The notes under the pieces: model-generated
Databases searched by the model: none
The model's input: the letters and a program-made list of their open reading frames with translations, nothing else
Told to the model about the DNA's origin: nothing
Shown: positions 23,150 through 32,302 of the stretch, one piece after another
Position numbering within the stretch: the first letter of the stretch is position 1
How the letters are laid out: each line of letters begins with the position of its first letter
Translations under genes and position numbers: made by a program
Origin: Isoetes taiwanensis
Lineage: Eukaryota > Streptophyta > Lycopodiopsida > Isoetales > Isoetaceae
Reading direction: 5' to 3'
DNA length: 64,000 nt
Assembly (NCBI GenBank): GCA_021234155.1
Contig: JAJEKV010000057.1
Location: forward strand, 5,983,821 to 6,047,820

Positions 23150-23990
23150 TACTTATAAAGCACGCGCAGTGACGCTGTTCAAGAAATTCAAACATATCTT
23201 TGCTTGGAGCTACCAAGACCTTCGCGGTATCAAAAAAGAATTGGGGGAACTCACCATTCCTACCAAACCTGATGCACGCCCAATCTAGCAACGACAGTAC
23301 AGGCTCAACCCAAATTACCGTGACCGCGTCAAGGCTGAAATCGACAAACTCTTAGCTGCTGGCCTGATTTATGAGGCCAAACACTCTGAATGGGTGAGCC
23401 CCATCGTCATAGCTCTTAAACACAATGGTAAGATTCGCGTTTGCGTGGATTACCGAAAACTCAATCAAGCCACGGAGCGTGATCACTTTCCGCTTCCCTT
23501 CACTGACCAGGTTCTTGAAGAGGTTGCTGGTCATGAGATGTACTCTTTCATGGATGGTTTTTCAGGGTACAATCAAATTTCTATCAAGCAAGAAGATCAA
23601 CTCAAAACTATCTTCACCACCCCATGGGGCACTTTTGCCTACAAGGTGGTCCCTTTTAGTTTGTCAAACTCTCCTTCAACCTTTCAGCGCATCATGCTCT
23701 CTGTCTTTCAAGACTTTATGAAGGATAAACCTTTTCTTCAGATCTTCCAAGATGATTTTTCGCCTCTGACTCCATGGATGATCATTTGGACAAATTGGAG
23801 CTTGTCTTTCAAAAATGTGATGAATCTGGCATTAGTCTCAATCCTGAGAAGTGCACCTTCTGCGTCACCTCAGGCGTTCTGTTGGGTCATGTGGTCAGTA
23901 AAGACGGCATCACCATGGATCCCGCTAAAATCAGTTGTGTCACGAAAGCTCCGCGCCGTCTAATATCAAAGAGACCAGCTCTTTCACGGG
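23150..23990 (+). pseudogene. Ty3 reverse transcriptase
   Basis: Contiguous RT motifs are GELTIPTKPDARPI, then a TAG at 23,286-23,288 where CAG is expected, then LLAAGLIYE, SEWVSPIV, KIRVCVDYRKLNQAT, YSFMDGFSGYNQI (palm Asp), TPWGTFAYKVVPFSL and LQIFQDDFS (YVDD box, about 23,735-23,760). A frame change just after the FQDD box moves on to the thumb (EKCTFCVTSGVLLGHVVS). Except for that stop and shift, the motif set is complete. The product would copy element RNA into DNA in the capsid. Confidence 0.9.
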
Positions 23991-24029
23991 TAAGGTAAAT
24001 TACTATTCCACCTTCATTCACGGACTTGC

Positions 24030-24500
24030 GGCTATATAGTGACCCCATTCATAAACTCACGGGTGATGAATCCACTTGGGCTTGGAATCCCCAAGCGGAA
24101 GCCGCCGCTTTTCGGGTTGAAGGCATTTACTTACTCGGGCCCCGTTGATTGTTCCTCCTAAATGGGACAAGCCCTTTCATGTTCATGTTGGCGTCTCGCC
24201 TTTGCCATTGGTCTTTGTTCTCTCTCGGGCCTATGATGACACCACGGATAAACCAATCCGCTATGCCGGTAGGAAACTCAATCTGGCGGCGCGCAACTAT
24301 TACGCCGCGGGCGGGAAGCCTTGGGCTTAGTCTTTTTGTGTCCAACGTTTCCGGGCATTATTTGATTGGGAAGCGGATCAAGTTCTTTGTTGATCATCAA
24401 GCTCTTCTTTATTTGATCAACAAAGCCACGCCCACGGGACGCATTGCTCGCTGGGTCCTTCCTTACGCAAGAGTTTGCTCCCTTCGAAATTGTTCATAAG
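24030..24500 (+). pseudogene. Ty3 RNase H
   Basis: Pieces in two frames show PFHVHVGVS (motif around the first catalytic residue; the usual D is replaced), PIRYAGRKLN and RNYYA (about 24,255-24,310), and FFVDHQALLYLIN with the expected DH at about 24,381-24,420. The order fits the Ty3 RNase H that removes the RNA strand. Indels near 24,010, 24,120 and 24,320 break it. Confidence 0.75.
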
Positions 24501-24689
24501 GCAAAGCAAATCTCATGTGGTGCACGATTATCTTTCCGCATCCACGGATGATCCCTCCGCGGGTGTTTTACGGCCTTTCCGGGCGCTCAATTGTTCACGG
24601 TCGCGGCCACGCCCCATTGGTTTCACAACTTTCAGCAATATCTTCTCACTGGTGCTCTTCCTCCCGCAGATCCGACGCTCTCTCGGACA

Positions 24690-25951
24690 AGCTTAGCTCA
24701 TACCGTCAGTTTCTCAGAGAAGTCCGTGACTATACCATGGTTGTAGGCCATTTGTATAAACGAGGCAAAGACATGGTCCTCCGTCGTTGTGTCCTTCCTC
24801 ATGAGGTGCCCGATATCGTTCGACAAGGCCATGATGGGCTTGGTGGTGGTCATTTTAGTGGTGGCCTACGGCCGCGCGCGCGCAAAATTCTTTTGGCAGG
24901 ATACTTTTGGCCCACGCTCTTCAAAGATGCCCACGCTTATGCTGCGCCCGTGTGGCGTCATGTCGGCGTGTGGGAAAATACGGCCCGTGGCGGCTCTTCC
25001 ATTGGCGCCGGCCGCCCGCGCCACATCCCTTCAGTAAAATGGGGAATGGATTTTTGTGGGGCCCATGGACCCACCGGCGGCACACCCGTGCCCAGCTATA
25101 TTCGGTCATCCGCGGTTATGCTACCAAATGGGCGAAGCTTGTGCACTTCCGGACAACACTGCTTTGCCCGGCCTGACCAAAGGTCCTCTACGCACATCAT
25201 CACGCGTTTTGGTTGTCCCACGGAACTTGTTAGTGATCGTGGTGTGCATTTTGTCAATCATACCATCAAAGAGCTCACGGATTACCTTCACATCCAACAC
25301 CGGAAGAGTACACCCTATTATCCTCAAGGCAATGGCTTGGCTGAAAGTACCAACAAAACACTCATCACAGTTCTCAAGAAAATTTGTGACGCTTGGCGTC
25401 TGGTTAGCGGGACAAGTTGCCCTCTTGTTCTTTGGGCTTACAACACTAGTTTCAAAATAGCTACTGGTCACACTCCTTTCAAACTGGTTTATGGTCAAGA
25501 AGCTCTCATGCCTTTTGAATATATACTTCCGACTCTCCGTTTTCAACTTGCTACAACACAATCCACCTGCTGCATTCAAGGAAAGGGTTTATCAATTGGA
25601 ACAGTTGGATGAACTTCGGCGTGATGCTTACTTTCGTGTTCTTCATGGCCAACAGTTGCAGAAATCATTGCATGACAAACGACTTAAGACAAAAACATTC
25701 AGAGAAGGAGATTTAGTTCTTCTTTATGATTCTCGTTACAAAAATTTTCCGGGCAAGTTACAGTTTCGATGGCTTGGTCCTTATCAAATTGCTCAAGTGG
25801 TACAACCCAGCGTTTTCAAGCTGGCTGAATTAGATGGCACTCCATTACCTACACTGGTTAATGGCTTTTGCCTCAAACAATTTCATACAACAGAAAGTCA
25901 CAATCATCCACAAGATGCTGTTCCAGACACAAACACAACAGATGGTGACTA
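24690..25951 (+). pseudogene. Ty3 integrase with GPY/F tail
   Basis: The zinc-binding N-domain is partly visible (HDGLGGGHFSG, about 24,822-24,857; the Cys pair is lost). The catalytic core shows WGMDFCG (about 25,040-25,060), LVSDRGVHFVNHTIKEL (about 25,227-25,278) and NGLAESTNKTL (about 25,330-25,365), giving the D, D and E of a DDE integrase. The C-terminal part includes FREGDLVLLYDSR and FRWLGPYQI (about 25,700-25,790), the GPY/F module, and no chromodomain follows. Frame changes near 24,960-25,180 and 25,560 disable it. Confidence 0.88.
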
Positions 25952-26075
25952 ACCAGCGGCATATTTATATTATAGAGGTGAAATTTTTTACAAAATGTGA
26001 GCAGAGCCCATCTATTTTCCGCTATGGGTAGAGCCCTATTTACAAAAACGGGCTGAGAGCCCTATCTACTAAATC

Positions 26076-26526
26076 CTAAGGAGAAAAACCCTCTACTCCG
26101 GGTTGGGGCGAGGGTGATCTGCCGAGGATGTGGTAGTAATTCTGCTCCGGATCCCAGCGCAGGTGAATCACCACCTCCATCCCGTTAGTCAGGGGATCGG
26201 GATGCTCCGCCATCCCGGCACACCACCCGTCCATAGCAATGCCACGGTTGTGGCACCGCCAGAGATCCAAGCAATCCATCTTGCAGGTAATCCACTCAAT
26301 GCAGTTGGAAGGCATAGTGCACTTGTCGTGCGATCCGGTCGGCGGAACATCTTGGCGCCATCCGGTGTCTCGGCTTAATGCTTGTTAGTCTTATATAGCC
26401 AACCGAGAACCTCCCTGTCGACGTGGACCAATTAGAAATTTTGCCAACGTGTTTGCAATGCAAGGTTGTTACTAAATGGGGAATCTTTTTTCCCGCCGCA
26501 TATCTAGCCATGGTACCTTCTGACAC
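26076..26526 (-). pseudogene. Antisense ORF between pol and the 3' region of the Ty3 element
   Basis: Two overlapping minus-strand frames (26,526-26,296 and 26,315-26,076) together give a protein-like product rich in Cys, Trp and His: CKHVGKISNWSTSTGRF, MPSNCIEWITCKMDCLDLW and EVVIHLRWDPEQNYYHIL. The sense strand here carries only short low-quality frames. Antisense ORFs at this position are known in the Tat lineage of plant Ty3 elements; their function is unsettled. Assignment is by position and composition. Confidence 0.45.
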
Positions 26527-26604
26527 TTTCGTTTTAATAATATCTCACTTCGAGTTGCCAGCATTAAATGACATTCCTTCTTTTCACGCCCGTCGAACAT
26601 TAAT

Positions 26605-28331
26605 GTGCGTCCTTTCACCAGCTGTCCCATCCGATCATTCTCTCACGTCTCATCTCCACCGTTTCTTGCTTCTCCCTTTACCGTTTGGGGACTTAGCCAA
26701 AATTTTGCCTCTCAATCGCCTACTTTGCATCTGTCGCCACCTGGCACCATCAACGGTTGCCGGTTCATCCTCATCATGCCCCTTCGCCAACACTTATGCG
26801 CCCTTAAACCTTTTCACCTATCTGTGTTTTCGTCTTCCGCTCTCCGCTCCCCGCCTTCTCAAGCTCATCCTTCCGGTTCCTCTCCAACGTTCTTTGCCAT
26901 GGTTCCTGCACCCAAATTTTCGACCCTTCAAGCTTCTACTCCACGGGATCCGGCTCTTTTCGAGTCTATATCTTTCTTGACGCCCACCTTTCGGGACGCC
27001 CTCGTTGGCCCGAGTCGGGAAGTTGCGGAACACCACAAGCTTTATGAATTCTCACACATGGACCTTCCGGCACCAAATCCAGACCAATTGAAGCAGTTTG
27101 TTGCTAATATCGTCAACCGCCCAGAAGGATATGCTACTGTGGTCGATGGCACCACGATCTTGCTTACTTAGCCCCTGATTTCTGAGGTATTCCAAATTCC
27201 TTTGCAAACACCTTCTTTATCTTGGGCCGCTTTACAGGACATAGATGTCACTGAGTTTGGCGCTGTTCCATATCAAGCGAACATGCATCGCCTCACAAAT
27301 ATCGCAAGGCTCCATGAAACTTTTGTCAAGTTTCTATGGCGCAAATTCCTGGGGTATTCTATCAAAAACACCCATATCAATAAACCATTCTACAATGTGG
27401 TTATCACGGCCGTCTGCTCCACTCACTTTCTTGATTGGCCACAAATGTTGTTCTCTGAGACTCCTACAAGAAGTCGATGTAGCCGGGCTACCCCCTCTTA
27501 CGTCTCACGAGTTTGGGTGGGTGGCCATCTTCAAGCTCTCATTAGTCATTATCTTCCTATTCTGTGTCCCCTTCCATTTCTCATGCCTCCACTCGGCCAT
27601 CTCTACGTTCACTTCCTCAAAACCAACGGTGCACCTTCCGCCATTTCTCCTGGTCATGTTCCACAAAACCACCGCGTATCCTTTGTTTCCTCTTCCTCCT
27701 CACGAACCCACGCCCTCCAATTCTTGTCATATCTCTCGGGCGTCCCAAACACACGGCCTAGCGGGGCCCCCACCTCCACATCCTCGCCCGGCTTACGTAT
27801 CAATATCGGCCGGGATGTTCAAGGCTGCTTTGCTCTCAAGTTGCAAGAATCACGGGGAAGCTCTCATGCATGGAGTTCAAAGCGTCCTTTGGAGGCCTCC
27901 GTCGCGGTTCACCGCGACCTTCAAAGCTGCTACCACGCCGCGTTCACACTCTGGAACCACGGCTTCAAGAAAAGCCGCGAGGCCTTTTAAGGGCCCGTGA
28001 GGATCTCAAAGGCGCCCACGATCGGAATGCGGCACGCTGGCGTCGGCGGGCTCGATTACAAACCACCATTCGGGAATTGTTGGAGCGGAGAACAAGACAA
28101 AGGACACCCTCACGGGTGACAAGGAGAAAGACATTGCTAAGCTTGACCGTTGTATCGCGAGCTTTCGGGACTTCTGCACTCAAGTTCATGATCGACCGGC
28201 GTGATGCTCGCCTCACCTCCTTAGAAGCTCGGCTTTCCGCGCGACCATTCAATTGGCGTCTCTCCGGGATCGACTTCACGGAGGCTCGAAGCGAAAAATT
28301 GTTGATGATCTTGAGATTGCCACGCAGCTAG
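26605..28331 (+). pseudogene. Extra 3' sense coding region of the Ty3 element, part 1
   Basis: A frame beginning near the Met at 26,899 runs through LPAPNPDQLKQFVANIVNRP to VDGTTILLT, then meets TAG at 27,169-27,171 (CAG expected). It continues in frame with PLISEVFQIP, LSWAALQDIDVTEFG, LHETFVKFLWRKFLGYSI and FYNVVITAVCSTHFLDWP. After a shift, 27,870-28,331 is highly basic and probably a coiled coil (HDRNAARWRRRARLQTTI, RDARLTSLEARLSAR). I do not recognise the family. Extra ORFs here are found in some Tat/Athila elements, sometimes called env-like, but no signal peptide or clear fusion domain is seen. Confidence 0.5.
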
Positions 28332-28699
28332 CCCTCAATACTCGGGCAATCCTCTTCACATGCCATGCTTCCTCTCAGAAAGGGGTCCGTGATCGATCCG
28401 TCTTACGTTAGAAAGGACAACCGGATCCGCGATCACGGAAAATCAGCTCCGACAAAAGTTTGTCCAATCTGGCGAAGAGGCCCAAACCAAGCGGGGAAGG
28501 CTACTTTAATCTTGGTATCCACACGCGTGCGGGATTTTGCTATTCCTTCCAGTTACGGATTATGTGGTTGCCCTCAGCGCCACTACTTTCTTTTCAAGTG
28601 ATGCGCGCCCGATGGTCACCTTGATGTCCCCCTCTTGAGAGGATTTTTTCGGATCTGGCGGACCTCTCAATAGCGCACAAAGGTTTGCTCTCTGTGCCC

Positions 28700-29830
28700 T
28701 TTTGGTCTTGACCTCCTTCCTTTGTGAGGACCCCGGATTTAATCACTTTCCGGAGTTGTCCGGTAGATGGTGTACATCTTCCATGACTACTATCTGGCTG
28801 ATACCCAGGACAAATTTCGTGAAGGGCCACATCAAAACTTTCAGGGTGACTCACAGGTTCAATGGTTGCTCTTGGATAACAACCCCTATCTGGCAGATCA
28901 TGATCGGACTCACGCCCTTCATCAGGAGTACATGCCAGAGCTTGCTCATCATTTACCTCTCGGCAAGGCAAAAGCTTATTTGGAGCAGTCTTGAAAGAAT
29001 CTTGGGCATCCTGAGGATCTTCCGTTTGCCCAAGTTTATATGCATCATTTGGCAGGCTACAATCAATTGCGTGCCATTCTGGATAGCAAGACAGTACCCA
29101 CAGGATGGGATAGTCCTCCTGTCTATACTCAGCTCTCTACTTCTGAATGGGATAGATGGTGCAAAGCTCTTGATCGACCTTGTACATGAATTGGGGAGCG
29201 GGCTCGGCAGCCCACGCCCATACGGGCATGGCTCCTTCTCCATATGCTTCCTTTGGGTGCCCCTCCACGCCCCGGTTTCTTACCTCGGTGGCGTCTTCCC
29301 TTTTGGGCCGAAGGTCATGGATGGCCCGCGGCTTGGGTGGACTCCTCCACGAGATCTCGGCGGATCTGCGGTGGGATCCCCGTTTTGTCCGACGCTCTGA
29401 GTGGGAAGCTGGTGCCACCTTGGAACAAAATACCAATTGGATCTATATTGCTAATGAGCGTGGTTGGCAACGGCCTGCTGATGCTTTGCATGGCCTTGAT
29501 ACTTTCTTACGAGAATCGCGGCCACCTCACGGACCCTCCACCGTCAAGCTGGTTTTACGTCTTTGCTCTCCGGATGCATCTGGTAAGCTCTTTAAATGCG
29601 GCAGCGTCAATTTTTCTTGCAACCCGAATGCCGGCATCGGTGCCTTCCGGTCTTGGACCTGCCTTCTCATGGAGTGCCGGTTTGTTCCTTGAGGCGCCCA
29701 TCGCGCCACGGAAGACATGAATGCGCTCTCACTTCCTCCTTGATGCGAATCACGCCTGGGGCTCAACACTCGGCGGCTCTTCAAACACGCCCGGGACCTC
29801 ATTGCCCATTACCATAATGGCGCCCGTCCT
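28700..29830 (+). pseudogene. Extra 3' sense coding region of the Ty3 element, part 2
   Basis: Frames at 28,767-28,994 and 29,030-29,190 read on from one another over single stops (YYLADTQDKFREGPHQNF, LPLGKAKAYLEQS, FAQVYMHHLAGYNQL, TQLSTSEWDRWCKAL). The segment 29,180-29,720 is Trp/Pro-rich in several frames. It ends about 90 bp before the polypurine tract. No family is recognised. It may be the C-terminal part of the protein begun in the preceding region. Confidence 0.4.
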
Positions 29831-29904
29831 CATTCGTGAGGATCACTTTTCAGGCTGGCGGTTTCCCACCCTCGGAAGCACTTCCTCCTTTTCTTGGTGA
29901 GTGT

Positions 29905-29918
29905 CGTTTGGTGGGGAG
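29905..29918 (+). promoter_or_regulatory. Polypurine tract of the Ty3 element
   Basis: GGTGGGGAG directly precedes the 3' LTR start TGTTAGTCC at 29,919, the normal plus-strand primer position. Confidence 0.75.
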
Positions 29919-30505
29919 TGTTAGTCCTTTGCCTCCTAGTCTGGAGACTATTCATGCATCTGACGGACCAGGTCAAGGCCAAGGATCCACAACGGTAGCG
30001 CAGTCCGTCGTCAAAGGCTCGCCAGAAGACCAAAGCGGACCCGCGTAGACAAAGACCACGCTGGCGTCAACAAGAAGCGGCGGCCGGACAAGTGGCGACC
30101 CGTCCGCCCGTGTCGGCGTCGGCGTGATTTGAGCTTTTCAAGAGGCACCACTTTGCATTCCTCATCGGGGCCTCCTTCCGAGAGTCGGCCGAAATCGGTC
30201 GAGAATGTCTATATTGGGCCAAAGGCCATTGTACTATATATATGAGTAGAGCTAGCACATGAGTTTTTAGATGAGTTTTGAGTCTTGTCTCAGTTCAGTT
30301 TTCTCTCGATTGCGAGAGCTCATGTATCTTCATTGACATCAAGGAAGCTTATTATTGTGATCTCATTGTTCTTGTTGTTCTCTTTTCTCTTCTCTTGTTC
30401 TTTCTTGCAAATCTCGCGTGACATAGTTCCCGGATTCTCCTGTTAGATCCAAGGGTCCTCACAGAGGGTTGTCTTGCAGGAGCTCCCGAACCCAGACCCC
30501 AAACA
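29919..30505 (+). repeat. 3' LTR of the Ty3 element
   Basis: It begins TGTTAGTCC and ends CCCCAAACA, followed by the target duplication ATTGT (30,506-30,510). It is 587 bp against 549 bp for the 5' LTR; the extra bases lie mainly near the 3' end. Confidence 0.9.
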
Positions 30506-30510
30506 ATTGT

Positions 30511-32038
30511 CTCCTGCTAGTCACATTACAGTGGTCAAGTCAGTCCTTAGTAGTTCCCATGTCTATATTACATCCTTACTGCTAGCCTCACAGGTCAAAG
30601 TATATGAGCTCATTGTAATAGTCCGAAACTTTATATGGGTGGGTACTGAGGAAGGGGTTGTGATTAATGTGGCTTGGTTGAAATGCATCCTTCCAAAATG
30701 GACAGGTGGTCTGGGTATGATAGACTTCTTACTGCAGAGCGAAGTCCTTATTTCAAAGTCCATTTGGAGACTGCTGAACGTTAAAGACGCTTTTTTTGGT
30801 TTATGTATTCTTAGACAAGCTCTTGGTCACTGTATCCCTCTAGGCAAGAAGGCAGTCATACCAGTTCTGCCTTAGGCATTATTTTAGCCTCTGCAGCCTT
30901 TTTCAAATGCTTCTCAATTTCTGCATGGATCGTTGGCAGTATGGGATGAAGTGCAGTCAGACATCTTTTTGGGCCATGTCCTTTCATCTATACCCTATTG
31001 GAGACTCTATGATGGTAAGCACTACTGCCTCCAAACACCTCAGCACCTCCACTGGCTGCATCAGTTCATTGCCTTACACAGAGACGATGGGTTCTTGTAG
31101 AGGTTGTCTCTATTTAAGCATGGTATAAAGCCGGTCGCCTATTGTCTTGGCTTGAATTTCGGGCAAAATTTCTACTCTCTCGTGGGGATGTGCCTGTATG
31201 GGAAAAGGTTGCAGAAAATTTGCCTCTTATGGTGTAGGTTGGTGGTGCAGAAAGGCCTTGGGACTGTCAAGAAAATATCCACAGAGGCAGGCACTTTGTC
31301 AACTCAGTATATCACCTCCTCTTAGCACCATAACCCTCTCCACTCCTGCTAGATGGATGGTGCCTATAGGTTCCACAACCCAATTTGAGTCGTATATGGC
31401 GCTGGCTTTGGGATAAGTTACTCCATCCTAAAGTTTCTATACTTTGGCGGTAGGTTATCCACAGGTGCCTGCGTGAGAATGCCTTCCGGCATAGTTTGCA
31501 TATCTGCAGTATGCACGATCTACCTTTTAGATGTTGAGACTCTTGAACATCGTCTTTTTTATTGTCTAGAGGTTCGGTCAACGTGATCTTGGCTACAAGG
31601 TTTGTTTAACATCGCACTGGACTGCCGATGCATGCTCCTGGTGTCTTATCCCAATGCATGGCCCCCAGCTAAACACAGGGCATTACATCTTGGTTCTGGT
31701 TGGCTCATGTAGTTGATATGAAAGCGTCACAAACGTCACATTTTTCATGACATTCACATAGCATTATTGTTGTGGCCCAGAATAAGGTACTGATGGCTTA
31801 CCAGTATTCCTCCCTTGAGTCAGAAGTGACAAAATGTATTTGGATTCAATATCTTCAAATTGGTTCTTATTGTTAGTCTCCTATTTTGGAGTAAGTAAAT
31901 TGTGCTTCAAGCTCGTGCTCCTGTTCTTGAGCCTACATAGTTAGATGAGACATATACACATTTTGTACTTTTCATATTTGATTAATAAAATTTTTAGTTT
32001 CATTCTTCAAAAAAAGAAAAAGAAAAAGAAAATAAAAA
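30511..32038 (+). mobile_element. LINE B, 3' part, with A-rich tail
   Basis: The LINE ORF2 resumes: ASHITVVKSVLSS, VRNFIWVGTEEG and PKWTGGLGMIDF (30,511-30,740) are the conserved blocks after the RT of plant LINEs. LWDKLLHPKVSILWR (about 31,405-31,450) and ETLEHRLFYCLEVRS (about 31,540-31,585, H-x4-C) form the zf-RVT zinc-binding domain. The element ends in an A-rich tail AAAAAAAGAAAAAGAAAAAG (about 32,008-32,038). Frameshifts and stops interrupt the domains. It lies immediately upstream of the MurE promoter. Confidence 0.88.
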
Positions 32039-32205
32039 CGTGTAATGGAAGCCCATTGAGAATGGAGTTTCAGGGAGCAAACACTAACGGAATGACACAT
32101 GCTTGGGAACGTGTACTAAAACATGAAATGAATGAAGTGCAGTACGGGTTCCGAGTATCTATGGTTCGAACTACAAAACCTAACATCAAAAATACCCATC
32201 AGAAG

Positions 32206-32214
32206 TATAAATAG
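32206..32214 (+). promoter_or_regulatory. Predicted TATA box of the MurE gene
   Basis: TATAAATAG lies 97 bp upstream of the first in-frame ATG (32,303), so transcription could start near 32,236-32,246. It is about 170 bp downstream of the LINE B A-rich tail. This is a sequence prediction only. Confidence 0.5.
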
Positions 32215-32302
32215 GAATATTCAAACATATTTCTAATCTAACCCCACTGTAATGGAGTTAGTATGATCTTTGCCAGAGGTTTTAGTAAACGAAGGGTTTT
32301 AC

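Larger units (their letters stand above)
19407..30505 (+). mobile_element. Ty3-type LTR retrotransposon, 11.1 kb, decayed
   Basis: LTRs at 19,407-19,955 and 29,919-30,505 share order and sequence. Target duplication ATTGT lies at 19,402-19,406 and 30,506-30,510. The interior order gag, protease, RT, RNase H, integrase is the Ty3 order. No chromodomain is seen; the integrase tail ends with a GPY/F-like FRWLGPYQI. About 4 kb separates pol from the 3' LTR and holds an antisense ORF and an extra sense coding region, a layout known from the Tat/Athila side of Ty3. Every domain has frameshifts, many at CG-rich sites. It sits inside LINE B. Confidence 0.93.
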
